Shown here: positions 8,497 through 17,643 of the stretch, one piece after another
Layout: every line of letters starts with the position of its first letter
Position numbering within the stretch: the stretch's first letter is position 1
Assembly (NCBI GenBank): GCA_021776785.1
Contig: JAJFFF010000031.1
Coordinates: 33,311-97,310, forward strand
Source: Planctomycetota bacterium
GTDB lineage: Bacteria > Planctomycetota > PLA2
Direction: 5' to 3'
DNA: 64,000 bases
Translations under genes and position numbers: made by a program
Notes under the pieces: generated by a model
What the model was told of the DNA's origin: nothing
Database searches by the model: none
What the model saw: the letters and a program-made list of their open reading frames with translations, nothing else

Positions 8497-9306
8497 ATGG
8501 GATTTTGCCGCGCCGCACTCCTGTTTCCCTTTCGTCCCGCGGACGCGACGCTTGCGCTGAATCGCACGGCAGGCGCTGGACTGGTCGCGCTTCTTCCGGG
8601 ACTCCTGACCGGGCTTTACCTCATGTTGCACGATGTCGCGTTGGCGGACGCGGGCGCGACCGCCGGCGGCGTGGCGCTGATCACGCTCGGGCTGGGCGCC
8701 GGCGGTGCGTTGGGAGCGCGGCTCGCCGGTCACGTGGTCGGCGCCGGCGAACCGCTGACCGGCAAACTGGGCCCCTGCCTCGTGTTCGGCGCGTGGACCG
8801 TCGTTTTGTTCATGTTGTTGCTTGCTGGAGCGCGGATGGCGGGCGCCACGGCACTGGGCGTACTCGGCGCGGGCTTCGGCGTGCTGATTTGGGGCGCGGT
8901 AGCCGGCATCGGCGTCGTCGATCCCACCGGCGAGCGCGAATACGGGCGCGCGCTCGTGGGCTCGTGCGTCGGCGTGACCGGCGCCATCTTGGGCGTGTAT
9001 CTCACCGCAAGCCCGGTTTGGCAATCGATCGCGCTCCCCGTGTTGGCGCCGCCGGAGGCGTCGCGCGGCTGGGACGCGGGCGACCTGTTTTTGGTGCGCC
9101 GCACCGCGGACGCGCCCGCCGGAGCGATCGTGCTGCTCAAGGACGCGCGCACCGGCCACGAACTACTCGCCGTCCGCGGCGCCGAAGGAGAGCATCGGCC
9201 GATCGTGGACCCCGCGGGGGTCTATGAAACCGGAGCGTGGACGGTAGCCGGACGGATTTTTCTGCATTTCGGCAAAAACGGCGCTCAGACCGTCCCTCCC
9301 CGCTGA
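8497..9306 (+). CDS. Integral membrane protein with C-terminal soluble domain, unknown
   Basis: 269 residues from ATG 8497; the upstream extension of the frame lies inside the divergent transporter and is Ser/Arg-rich, so I discard it. About four hydrophobic segments (residues 30-50, 55-75, 95-120, 125-145 and possibly 150-170) precede a soluble tail. The tail (GDLFLVRRTADAPAGAIVLL... VAGRIFLHF) has the order of strands seen in the beta domain of S24/S26 peptidases: a GD-x-V-L-V strand, a second strand, and a terminal G-R-x-x-x-x-F strand. It lacks the Ser and Lys boxes. That resemblance is my inference and weak. Function unknown. Confidence 0.6.
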   Translation: MGFCRAALLFPFRPADATLALNRTAGAGLVALLPGLLTGLYLMLHDVALADAGATAGGVALITLGLGAGGALGARLAGHVVGAGEPLTGKLGPCLVFGAWTVVLFMLLLAGARMAGATALGVLGAGFGVLIWGAVAGIGVVDPTGEREYGRALVGSCVGVTGAILGVYLTASPVWQSIALPVLAPPEASRGWDAGDLFLVRRTADAPAGAIVLLKDARTGHELLAVRGAEGEHRPIVDPAGVYETGAWTVAGRIFLHFGKNGAQTVPPR

Positions 9307-9324
9307 TAGCGCTTGCTTCAATCT

Positions 9325-9387
9325 GGGACAGTCCCCTATAACTACCCTTGAAGAACCAGAGGAGCTAGGGCGGCCGTAGTTATCGGG
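9325..9387 (+). promoter_or_regulatory. Structured leader: palindrome plus long inverted repeat
   Basis: Two nested elements lie between 9307 and the start of the giant lipoprotein gene. A perfect palindrome GGGACAGTCCC occupies 9325-9335. Overlapping it, CCCTATAACTAC (9334-9345) pairs with GTAGTTATCGGG (9376-9387) with one mismatch and a 30-base loop that can itself pair CCCT with AGGG. No T-run follows, so it is not a terminator. A smaller hairpin CCGCA/TGCGG is at 9415-9429. The first two structures are mutually exclusive at CCC (9334-9335), so they could switch. Role unknown; a leader structure or protein-binding operator is plausible. Confidence 0.4.
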
Positions 9388-9472
9388 TGCCAAAGCCAGT
9401 GAGAAGAATCAATTCCGCACACCATGCGGAGTGGCCGGGCCCAGAGACCCCGAGCCACACAGGAGGGTAATT

Positions 9473-12400
9473 ATGGCTCGCAAGTTGGCCCATTGGGCCG
9501 CGAGTGTGCTCGTGTTATTTGTCACGGGCTGTCTTGGGGACACGAGCAACGAGCTCGCGATTCCCACGATTCACTTCAACAACGGTGGAACATCAACCGT
9601 CAGTGAACAGTTCGCCAACATCGGCGGCGGAGTTCCGGACGGCGTGCAAGCCACATTCGTTGGTGACGTAGTCGTCATTCGCGGTATCCACTTCCGAGAG
9701 GACATGAAAGCGTTTTTGGGTCTCAACATCCAACTCGCGCAGCGTCCCGACTCGATCATGACCACTCCCCGTCACTTGATGCCGGGTGAGCCTTTCGTCT
9801 ACACCGATCCCGTCTCCGGTCAAAAGACCGTGCTCGAGATCGAAGCAGACGTCGAATTTTCCCGCCTCGACGAGGCGCGCATCAAGATTCCCGCCGGCGT
9901 GGCTTGCCACCCCGCGTTCACGAATCCGATCGTGCGTTTGTTTGGCGACGCGGGCTCCGGTCCGGCGATCACCGACATCTATCACGTCATTGGCCCGCGC
10001 TGCATCGCGATGACGCCCAACAAGGGCCTCGACATCGGCGGCTTCGCGGTTGTCATCCACGGTGACAGCTTTTCGCGCCACACGCAGGTTGCGTTCCGTT
10101 ACACGGATCCGGCCACGAACGAGACCGTCGTCGTCGGCAACACGCCCGACACCGACATCGAAGAGCTGTTCGTCGATCGCCACACGCTGGTGATCCCGGA
10201 CTGGCCCGGCGTTGTCCCCAACACCACACTCGGCCTTGCGGCGGAGCTGGAAGCGGACCTTTTGCTCTTCGAGAGCATCGACGCCATCAGCGGCAACATC
10301 ACGTTGGAGCCCGAGCACGGCGGCGTTGCCCCCTGCGATCATCTTCGCCCGGAAAGCCCGGAAGCACCGTTGCAGCCCAACGGCGTGCGCAACTCCGAGA
10401 AGCCCGGCGCCTTTACGTTCCTACCCACGGGCGTCACCGACTTCCCGTCGATCGCCGGCATCACGCCGGAGTTCGGCAGCGAAGCGGGCGGCAACACCGT
10501 GGTCATTCAGGGCGCGCAGTTCGACGCGTTCACGGCTGACCTCTCCGACCCGGAGAACCCCGGCATCGGCATCGAGTGCCCGCCGGATTCGGGTCAGTAC
10601 ATTGCGCCGATCGAAGCCACGCTGGTGGATCGACAGACGCTGGTCATCAAGATGCCCGCCTGCGCGGTGGACATCCCCGAGACGGTCAACTTCTGCCTGC
10701 GCAACAAGTTCTCGATCGACAACCCGATCACGGGCGACGGCGCTGTCGGCAACGGCACGTGCGTCATCTTCGAGGACATCTACACGTATCAGCCCATCCC
10801 GCCGATCGCTCCGCCGGTCGTGACGGCGATCTTCCCGGCCAACGATGCCAGCCCGCCCCAGGGTCTCGCGAATGACTTCGGTCTGCAGCGCCTCATGGTG
10901 GTCGGCGACTGGTTTGACCAGGAAACGGCGCTGAACGGCGGCGTGGAGTTCTTGCTTCCGGGCGGACAGATTGTCCAAACGCAACGCACGATTTTCCACA
11001 ACCGCAACTTGGTTGAGATCTACACGAAGCGTCTTCCGAGTGCGGTCTACCCGCTCACGGAAGACATGACGGCCAGCGTGCGCGTGCGCAACGTCATCGG
11101 CCACGCTGATTTCACGAACATCATGGTGTTCGCGGCTACGCCGGATGCCGGCGCAACGCCGACGCTCGGCGAGATCGCGCCGATCGCGGGCAAGCCCGAA
11201 GGCGGCGAAAAGGTTCTCATCCTCGGTGAGAACTTCGACACGTCGACGCAAGTGTTCTTCGGCGACAACGAGTCGACCGACGTGCAGTTCGTCAACTCGG
11301 AACTCATCATTGCAACGGCGCCTGCCGGTGTAGCTGGTGCGGTAGCCGTCACCGTCGTTGACGATGGCGAAACCACCGTCGGCCAGACGTACACGTACGA
11401 CGAAGCGGCGCTGAAGCGCTGCCCCGAAATTGCTGTGCTCGATCCGAACTCCGGTTCGGCGACCGGCGGCTACACGATCTTGGCGTACGGTGCGGGTCTC
11501 ACCCCGACGACGCGCTTCGAGTTCGGCGCCGACGACGGCAACTTCGCTCACAACATCAACTTCATTAGCGATCTGCTCATCCGCATCGAGGTCCCCGAGG
11601 CCTTGCCGGAACAGATCGGCGCGACCGTCAACGTGGGCGCCACCGACCCGCTCGGCGGCTGCAACGACGTGCTCCGCACGGTTGAGTTCACGTATGTCGC
11701 GGCGCAAGAGGCCGCACCTGAGATTCTCTTTGTCGACACAACGGTCGAGGTCCCGGTCACACCGACGGACTTCCCGGCGCTCAACGTGGGCGGCGGCGAC
11801 CGTATGTTTGTGGTCGGTCGCAACTTCGACCAGATGACGACGTTCGACATCACCAAGGGCGGCGAAACTTCCGAGACGATATCTGTCGAGGTGCTTACGC
11901 CCAACCTGGCCGTGATGACGTCGCCGGCTTCGCCGGACGGCCAACCGGGGCTGGCGGATCTCGCCGCTCACAACCAGTTCGGCGATTCGCCCGACTTCAC
12001 CGTCGAGTACGTCGAGCCGGGTCCCCCGAACATTCTCGACGTTCGCAACCTCGCAAGCGGCACCACGGACTCCTCGATTGATGCCAACGATCGTCTTTTG
12101 ATCTTTGGTGACAACTTCTTCGATCCGGTCACGGTCACGCTGACGGGCTGCGACATTTCCGATCAGACCACCACGGTCACGGTCACGCTCAAGGACACCG
12201 ATGTCACGGTGGTCGAAGACCACTTGATCGGCGTCAACATCCCCGCGGACACGTTCTGCGAGGGCCCGTTGGCGATCACGGTTTCCACCGAGTTCGGCGA
12301 AGCATCCTTCGAAAACGACGTCGGCGAGCCGGTGTTCCAACTGGTCGGCCCCAAGCCGCCCGTGGTCGATGGCGTGTTCCCCACCGTATTCAAGAGCAGC

Positions 12401-15400
12401 GGCGGCGAAGAGGGCATCTTCTTCGGTCGCGGCTTCACCGATACCACCGAGTTCGCCGTCCGCACCGAGGCGATGGCGCCGGGCGTGTTCAACGACGTTC
12501 TCGACACGGTCTACATTTCCGACACGGTTGCGATTGTGATCATGCCGGGACTCCCGGGCGGCATGCCGCCGGTCGGCGTCTCGGGTGACGCGCGCGCCGA
12601 GGAGACGGACGCGACGCTGCGCAACAAGATTGCCGGCGATAAGTTCACCGTCACGGAAGACATTTTCACGGTTGTCAACGATGAGGCGCCGGTGCTGTTG
12701 GGCGTGGTCGCTGACCACGGCTCGATCAACGGCGGCGAACAGGTGCTGTTGATCGGCGCCAACTTCCTCACGGCGACGGGCGCATCCAACATTTCGGATG
12801 TGCGCTTCGTGGACAGCGTGTTGGACGATATCGGCGACTACACACAAGCCGATCTCACAGAGCTTCCGCTCGACTCACTCGATCCGCTCGACCGTGGCAA
12901 ATTCGTTGTCTTAAACGACAACCAGATTCTGCTCATCACGAATTCGCGGGCGGCGATCGCCCCGGAGACGGAAGTTGCAGCAACGGACGTGATCATCACG
13001 TCCATCCGCGGCAACTCCATGCTGAAGGGCGGATACTCCTACCAAAACACGCCGGCTGTTCGCACTCCGTTCCTGCGGGGGTTCACACCGAACGAGTCGC
13101 GTTTGAGCGGCGGCACGTCGCACCTGATCTCCGGCGGTTTCCTAACCGAGGTGGATCGCGTATTGCTGCGTCGCCCGACCGATTCCAAGACGTTTACCAT
13201 TCCGGTGGAGGCGTTCAATGTCATCAACGACAACTTCCGCGTCTTCACGATGCCGGATCTCTCCGGAACGTTTGAAGCCGGCGATGTCTTAGATGTCTTC
13301 GCTGAGAAAGACGTCGACGGCGCCGTCTTAACCTCCAACACGCTCCCGGGCGCGTTGCGAGTCACGTTCGCCGGACCTCCGACGATCGCTCCGACACTCT
13401 CGCCGGCCATCGGCGGGTCGTTCGGCGGCCAGATCGTGGAGCTCACCGGCACATTCTTCACGCCTAACAGCCAGGTGCTCTTCGGCACGATGCCGGCCAA
13501 AGCAGTTGTCTTCGACAACGCCGGTCGTCTTCTCGCCATCGCACCGTCCCTGCCGGTCACGTTGCCGGCGCCGGGCGTGGCCCTCGACAACCTCCCCGTA
13601 GCGGGCGAGACCGTCGATGTGGCCGTGTTCACACAGGGCGGCTGGGCCGTTGTGAAGGACGCGTTTACGTTCAACCCCGAAGCGCCTGTCGTCGAGAGCT
13701 GCTCGCCGGAGACGATGGCTGGGGGCGAGAAGCACACGATCGTCATCCTGGGCGACCGGTTCATCCCGGACAACACCATGGTGACGGCGACCGAGGGCAC
13801 AGTCGGCTCCGTAACGGTGCATGACTTCAACACGCTGTCCGTCGAGTACACCGCGCCGACGCGTCCCGCCGGTACGGTGGGTCCGATCGCGGTCTCGCTG
13901 ACCGTGTTGACGAACCAGGGTACGGCGGCCAAGAAGTGCGATCTCACGATCACACTCGCGCCGTTCCTCACCGCGTGCGAGACGGATTACGCGCCGAATT
14001 CGGCGGCCGCTCCGACCACGGGCGTGCACGAAGGTAAGTTGGTGAAGGGCACGCTCACAGGCGGCAACTTCGCCGAAGGTGGTTCGCTGACGCTGAAACC
14101 GCGCAGCGGCGATCCTGTCATCATGAATGAAGTTGCTGCGTTGACGGCAGGCGGTCAGTTCCGCGTCGTCAGCAAGACGGAGATCGAGTTCACTGTGCCG
14201 AACGTGTTCAACGCGTCGGTGCCGAACTTTGTCGATGGCAGCGGCTCGGTCGGCTTGGTCGTTGCGTCCTACACGGATGCGGCGGGCCGCTCGGCCACCG
14301 ATGCGGAGTGCTTCCGGTACCTGCCGGCTCTCATCGGATTTACGCAAACGAGCTTCACGTTGCCCAAGTCGGGTGGCGAGCAGTTCGCGCCGGTCATTCC
14401 CACGACCATGGTTGCGGGCGATGTGAACGCGGATGGCGTTCAAGACATCGTGCAGCTCGGTCAGGGCGACGTGGTCGGCTGGATCATGATTGCCGACACG
14501 TTCGGCGACGGCGTCGACATCAACGGCGACGGCAAGTCTCCGGACTTCGCCGGCACCTACACGGTGACGACGATCGAGCACGACGACTTCTTGGTCAAGA
14601 TCGCAACGATGCGTCAGTCCAAGAACGTGCGTTTGGCGCAACTGGACGACGACGATCAACTCGAGATCTTGATCCCGGGTCTGATCGAGCCGGGTTCGAA
14701 CCGCGCGCGCATCATGATTCTTGACATGGACGAAACGGGCATCGCAGACACCAAGTTCTTCGAGCCCGACCTCTCCTCTTCCAACGACACGTTCAACCTG
14801 GCCGTGGGCAACTTCGACGGGGACGATCGGACCGACTTCGCGTTCATCACCGAACACGACGACGTGGACGACCGCCGCCTGCACGTGGTGACCTCGCCGG
14901 ATGGACCGTTCGACTTCGAGGAGATTCAAGCCACGCTGCCGGAGAGCACGGAAGAATTCGTTCCGAGCAAATTGAACGCGGGCGACTTCGATGGCGACGG
15001 GGACGACGACCTGATCTACGCCCAGTTCTTCGAGCTGGCATCGAACTTCATCGGGGACACCGAGAAGAGCGAGATCATCGTGGTCGAGATTGACTCGGCC
15101 GGTCCCACGATCGTCAGCCAGGATCCGATCTCCAACCTCACGGGTGGAGAGGTCCTAGACATCGAAGTGTTTGACGCCAACGACGACGGCGAGGACGACG
15201 CGTTTGTGATCGTCGGGTTCCGCGCCCACGGTGACCTGTTCACCGAGGACTTTAAGAACCCCGGCATCGCCATCATCCTCTCGCCGCTCGATCTTGAGGC
15301 GGACGACTACATCGAGACGTTTGGTGAGTTCAACTACGCCGCGAAGGGCGACTTCAACGGAGACGGTCATATGGACCTCGCCGTGTCGCGCCACGAGGGC

Positions 15401-15607
15401 GAGTTCTTGGTCTACTTCGGCGACGGAGAGGGTGGTCTCACCAGTTCCGGCCGTTCGTGGAACTTGCTCACCTCACCGGGCCTAGACGTCGACAAGGGCG
15501 GACTGGGCGCGGGCGATATCAACGGGGATGGACTGTGGGAGGTCTTCATGGCCGACCTCGGCTCCACGCCGCGTAACATCGCGATCTTTGGCAACTCGTC
15601 GCGCTAA
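9473..15607 (+). CDS. Giant surface lipoprotein with TIG/IPT repeats and FG-GAP C-terminus
   Basis: 2044 residues. The start is ATG 9473: AGGAGG lies 7 bases upstream and the N-terminus then becomes a lipoprotein signal peptide (lipobox VTGC, Cys20). An earlier ATG in frame (9431) would bury it. From about base 10440 there are about 12 Ig-like TIG/IPT domains, each with the pattern P-x-I-x-x-x-x-P-x-x-G-x-x-x-G-G-x-x-V-x-I-x-G-x-x-F. From about 14400 the C-terminus switches to FG-GAP/VCBS-like blades with calcium-type loops DxDxDG (DVNADGVQD, NFDGDDRTD, DFDGDGDDD, DFNGDGHMD, DINGDGLWE). Such proteins are large extracellular or outer-surface proteins with adhesive or structural roles. Low Lys and high Asp/Glu suit a calcium-stabilised stalk. 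Monocistronic, followed by a strong terminator. Confidence 0.88.
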   Translation: MARKLAHWAASVLVLFVTGCLGDTSNELAIPTIHFNNGGTSTVSEQFANIGGGVPDGVQATFVGDVVVIRGIHFREDMKAFLGLNIQLAQRPDSIMTTPRHLMPGEPFVYTDPVSGQKTVLEIEADVEFSRLDEARIKIPAGVACHPAFTNPIVRLFGDAGSGPAITDIYHVIGPRCIAMTPNKGLDIGGFAVVIHGDSFSRHTQVAFRYTDPATNETVVVGNTPDTDIEELFVDRHTLVIPDWPGVVPNTTLGLAAELEADLLLFESIDAISGNITLEPEHGGVAPCDHLRPESPEAPLQPNGVRNSEKPGAFTFLPTGVTDFPSIAGITPEFGSEAGGNTVVIQGAQFDAFTADLSDPENPGIGIECPPDSGQYIAPIEATLVDRQTLVIKMPACAVDIPETVNFCLRNKFSIDNPITGDGAVGNGTCVIFEDIYTYQPIPPIAPPVVTAIFPANDASPPQGLANDFGLQRLMVVGDWFDQETALNGGVEFLLPGGQIVQTQRTIFHNRNLVEIYTKRLPSAVYPLTEDMTASVRVRNVIGHADFTNIMVFAATPDAGATPTLGEIAPIAGKPEGGEKVLILGENFDTSTQVFFGDNESTDVQFVNSELIIATAPAGVAGAVAVTVVDDGETTVGQTYTYDEAALKRCPEIAVLDPNSGSATGGYTILAYGAGLTPTTRFEFGADDGNFAHNINFISDLLIRIEVPEALPEQIGATVNVGATDPLGGCNDVLRTVEFTYVAAQEAAPEILFVDTTVEVPVTPTDFPALNVGGGDRMFVVGRNFDQMTTFDITKGGETSETISVEVLTPNLAVMTSPASPDGQPGLADLAAHNQFGDSPDFTVEYVEPGPPNILDVRNLASGTTDSSIDANDRLLIFGDNFFDPVTVTLTGCDISDQTTTVTVTLKDTDVTVVEDHLIGVNIPADTFCEGPLAITVSTEFGEASFENDVGEPVFQLVGPKPPVVDGVFPTVFKSSGGEEGIFFGRGFTDTTEFAVRTEAMAPGVFNDVLDTVYISDTVAIVIMPGLPGGMPPVGVSGDARAEETDATLRNKIAGDKFTVTEDIFTVVNDEAPVLLGVVADHGSINGGEQVLLIGANFLTATGASNISDVRFVDSVLDDIGDYTQADLTELPLDSLDPLDRGKFVVLNDNQILLITNSRAAIAPETEVAATDVIITSIRGNSMLKGGYSYQNTPAVRTPFLRGFTPNESRLSGGTSHLISGGFLTEVDRVLLRRPTDSKTFTIPVEAFNVINDNFRVFTMPDLSGTFEAGDVLDVFAEKDVDGAVLTSNTLPGALRVTFAGPPTIAPTLSPAIGGSFGGQIVELTGTFFTPNSQVLFGTMPAKAVVFDNAGRLLAIAPSLPVTLPAPGVALDNLPVAGETVDVAVFTQGGWAVVKDAFTFNPEAPVVESCSPETMAGGEKHTIVILGDRFIPDNTMVTATEGTVGSVTVHDFNTLSVEYTAPTRPAGTVGPIAVSLTVLTNQGTAAKKCDLTITLAPFLTACETDYAPNSAAAPTTGVHEGKLVKGTLTGGNFAEGGSLTLKPRSGDPVIMNEVAALTAGGQFRVVSKTEIEFTVPNVFNASVPNFVDGSGSVGLVVASYTDAAGRSATDAECFRYLPALIGFTQTSFTLPKSGGEQFAPVIPTTMVAGDVNADGVQDIVQLGQGDVVGWIMIADTFGDGVDINGDGKSPDFAGTYTVTTIEHDDFLVKIATMRQSKNVRLAQLDDDDQLEILIPGLIEPGSNRARIMILDMDETGIADTKFFEPDLSSSNDTFNLAVGNFDGDDRTDFAFITEHDDVDDRRLHVVTSPDGPFDFEEIQATLPESTEEFVPSKLNAGDFDGDGDDDLIYAQFFELASNFIGDTEKSEIIVVEIDSAGPTIVSQDPISNLTGGEVLDIEVFDANDDGEDDAFVIVGFRAHGDLFTEDFKNPGIAIILSPLDLEADDYIETFGEFNYAAKGDFNGDGHMDLAVSRHEGEFLVYFGDGEGGLTSSGRSWNLLTSPGLDVDKGGLGAGDINGDGLWEVFMADLGSTPRNIAIFGNSSR

Positions 15608-15631
15608 ACCAGCGCTTCGATCACAAGCCTT

Positions 15632-15663
15632 TAAGGGGCGGACTTCGGTCCGCCCCTTTTTTT
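15632..15663 (+). terminator. Intrinsic terminator of the giant lipoprotein gene
   Basis: An 11-bp perfect stem AAGGGGCGGAC (15632-15642) / GTCCGCCCCTT (15647-15657) is closed by a C(TTCG)G tetraloop and followed by a run of eight T (15656-15663). It lies 24 bp after the stop codon. On the minus strand the run after the stem is short, so it mainly serves the plus strand. Confidence 0.93.
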
Positions 15664-15681
15664 GGGGCGCGCCGCCTAGGC

Positions 15682-17415
15682 CTAGCGCAACCAAGCCGCG
15701 ATCTGAGTCGCCTCGTCGGCGTTGCTCGCGACCATGCGGCGAATGATCTCCTGCGCTGCACGCGCCGGGACCGCCTGGCGACTCACGGCTCGCATCAACT
15801 CCTCGGCCGCGTCGATGGTCGGAACGAATCCGCCGCGCCGCGCGATTTCTGTCAAACGAACGGCCGTGGCGTCATCCTTCGCTTGCCGCGCCGAGTTCAG
15901 ACCGTCGCGCCACATCGCGGCACTGCGCAAACCGCGCTCCAGCGCCTCGGCGAACGCCTGGCCCGCCTCCTTGTGCTGCATGGTGGCACGATAGGCCAAG
16001 CCCAACGTTGCATACGGCAGCGGACTGAGACGATCTTCGGCGGCGATCTGCAAGACCTCGGGGATCGCGCGCTGCAAGAGGCTGTGGTCGTGCCGCATCG
16101 CGGCGACGGACACGACGGAATGAAGGGCGTGATAACGATGCCCCCACTCGATTCGCGCGGCGGGATCGGGCCGAAGCGCGTTCTCCTTGCGCGACAAAAA
16201 CGACGTGACCGGCCGGCGCGGCGCGGCGTACGGGGCGACGGACGCAATGACACTGGGGTCGGTCCCGCCCCGGGCGCTCGACTCGCGATATCGCTGTAAG
16301 GCACGGTCGAGTCGTTCGTAGGCCGGCTTCCCTTCCGGCGCCATGGGCTCGCGCTCCTGCGGATCCATCTCGCGGTCATAGAGCACAAACGTCTGCCCGG
16401 CTTCCATCAACGTAAAGCGTCCGTCGGTCACCGCGAAACACTGTCCCCAACCGTGCATCCGGTTCCCCATGAGCGATTCGGAGACCACGGTTTCGTGAGG
16501 CGGCTCATGCAACGCGCGGCCGTCCGTCACAACGGTCCCGAGACGACACGCCGCACGGAGCGTCGGAGCCACGTCGCACACGGTGCGCGGGCCGTTGTCG
16601 ACCCCGGGCTCCCAGCCCGGGCCACGTACGGCAAGCACGGCGTCGACGGTCGAACCAAAGACCAACGGCCCGTGCGTGGGCTCGTCGTGATCGCCTAACC
16701 CCTCGCCATGGTCCGACACGACGAGCACGAGCGCGTCGTCGGGCAACGTCGCAAAGAGGCGCTCCAGCGCGGCATCGAGACGTCGAATCTCTCCGCGGTA
16801 CCGCTCGCGCGCCGCATGCGCGTACGTGGTCGCGGCGCGTGATTCGTCACCGGCGTACGGGCGGTACGGTTCGTGGGCATCAAAGAAGTGAACCCACAAA
16901 AACAGCTTGCCCGCACGCGCGTTTAGCACGTCGATGGCCTGATCCACCTGATCCGCGGCGATCGTATAAGGACCCTGCGCCAGATCGGCGCCCACTTGGC
17001 GGTTCCACTGATACGTGTCGAATCCACTTGCGATCCCCGTCTCGGGCGCAAGCACCGCGCGCGCCACGAGCGCGTGCGTCTTGAATCCGGCCGCGCGAAA
17101 CTGTTCCGCGATCAGCGGATACGGTCGCTCGTTTTTGGGCGGAATCGGATTGCCCGCGTTGTCGTGCACACCGTGTCGCGATGGATACAACCCCGTAAAC
17201 ATGCTCGTGTGAGCGGGCAACGTCAGGGGCGCGACCGTGCGCGCGCCGGGGAAGCGACGCGCGCTCGCCAGGAACCGATCAAGGGCGGGCGTATCGCCAT
17301 GTCCCAGGGCATCCGCGCGAAACGTATCGAGCGTAATGACGACGACCAGTTCATGCTCAATGTCCGCGTGCGCTCCGCAGCCCGCGAAAAAAAATGAAAT
17401 CGCTGCGGCCCACAT
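15682..17415 (-). CDS. Sulfatase-superfamily lipoprotein with C-terminal helical repeat region
   Basis: 577 residues from ATG 17415 (MWAAAISFFFAGC, lipobox FAGC). The longer frame to 17577 has no signal-peptide logic. The alkaline-phosphatase/sulfatase fold is clear: ITLDTFRADALG near residues 27-38 (metal-binding Asp), TLPAHTSMFTGLYPSRHGV near 65-83, VSDHGEGLGDH near 215 and the late FDAHEPY-type segment. The nucleophile position, Cys or Ser in C/S-x-P-x-R of true sulfatases, is Thr (T-L-P-A-H), as in phosphotransferase or phosphodiesterase branches. The last ~150 residues (from GHRYHALHSVV) look like TPR-type helical repeats. Likely an exported phospho- or sulfo-ester hydrolase or transferase; not a formylglycine enzyme. 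Divergent from an ECF sigma factor gene. Confidence 0.82.
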   Translation of the reverse strand: MWAAAISFFFAGCGAHADIEHELVVVITLDTFRADALGHGDTPALDRFLASARRFPGARTVAPLTLPAHTSMFTGLYPSRHGVHDNAGNPIPPKNERPYPLIAEQFRAAGFKTHALVARAVLAPETGIASGFDTYQWNRQVGADLAQGPYTIAADQVDQAIDVLNARAGKLFLWVHFFDAHEPYRPYAGDESRAATTYAHAARERYRGEIRRLDAALERLFATLPDDALVLVVSDHGEGLGDHDEPTHGPLVFGSTVDAVLAVRGPGWEPGVDNGPRTVCDVAPTLRAACRLGTVVTDGRALHEPPHETVVSESLMGNRMHGWGQCFAVTDGRFTLMEAGQTFVLYDREMDPQEREPMAPEGKPAYERLDRALQRYRESSARGGTDPSVIASVAPYAAPRRPVTSFLSRKENALRPDPAARIEWGHRYHALHSVVSVAAMRHDHSLLQRAIPEVLQIAAEDRLSPLPYATLGLAYRATMQHKEAGQAFAEALERGLRSAAMWRDGLNSARQAKDDATAVRLTEIARRGGFVPTIDAAEELMRAVSRQAVPARAAQEIIRRMVASNADEATQIAAWLR

Positions 17416-17643
17416 CGACACGCCATGGAAACAACGCGCCCGGTTACTACCAAACCGAAACGGCAATCTGCCTGCCTGACCCGTGCGATCCTGCACCGAA
17501 TCGAGTGAATTCACGCAGGTTTGCTGGTCACGCCGTATCCAGCGAATCGCTCTCGCGTTAGATGAGTCTTTGCGCACGTTCCTGGTTCCGCGTTCGCAAA
17601 AAAATTCCCCAAACTAGCGCGATCCATTTCTGTAAGAGCAAGC
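17416..17643. promoter_or_regulatory. Divergent intergenic region
   Basis: 228 bp between the divergent sulfatase-like and ECF sigma factor genes, so it must carry promoters for both. I could not pick out a convincing -35/-10 pair. AT content rises at 17590-17645 (a run of seven A at 17598-17605 region and TCTGTAAGAGCAAGC before the sigma start), the likely promoter and ribosome-binding area for the rightward gene. No gene seen. Confidence 0.3.

Noticed and set aside
10421..12847. 808-residue open frame on the minus strand inside the TIG gene
   Set aside because: Pure antisense shadow from GC-rich codon bias; Arg/Asp/Val-rich with no domain, and the plus-strand gene has a signal peptide, ribosome site and clear repeats.
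13328..14929. 533-residue open frame on the minus strand inside the same gene
   Set aside because: Same reason; no signal or motif.
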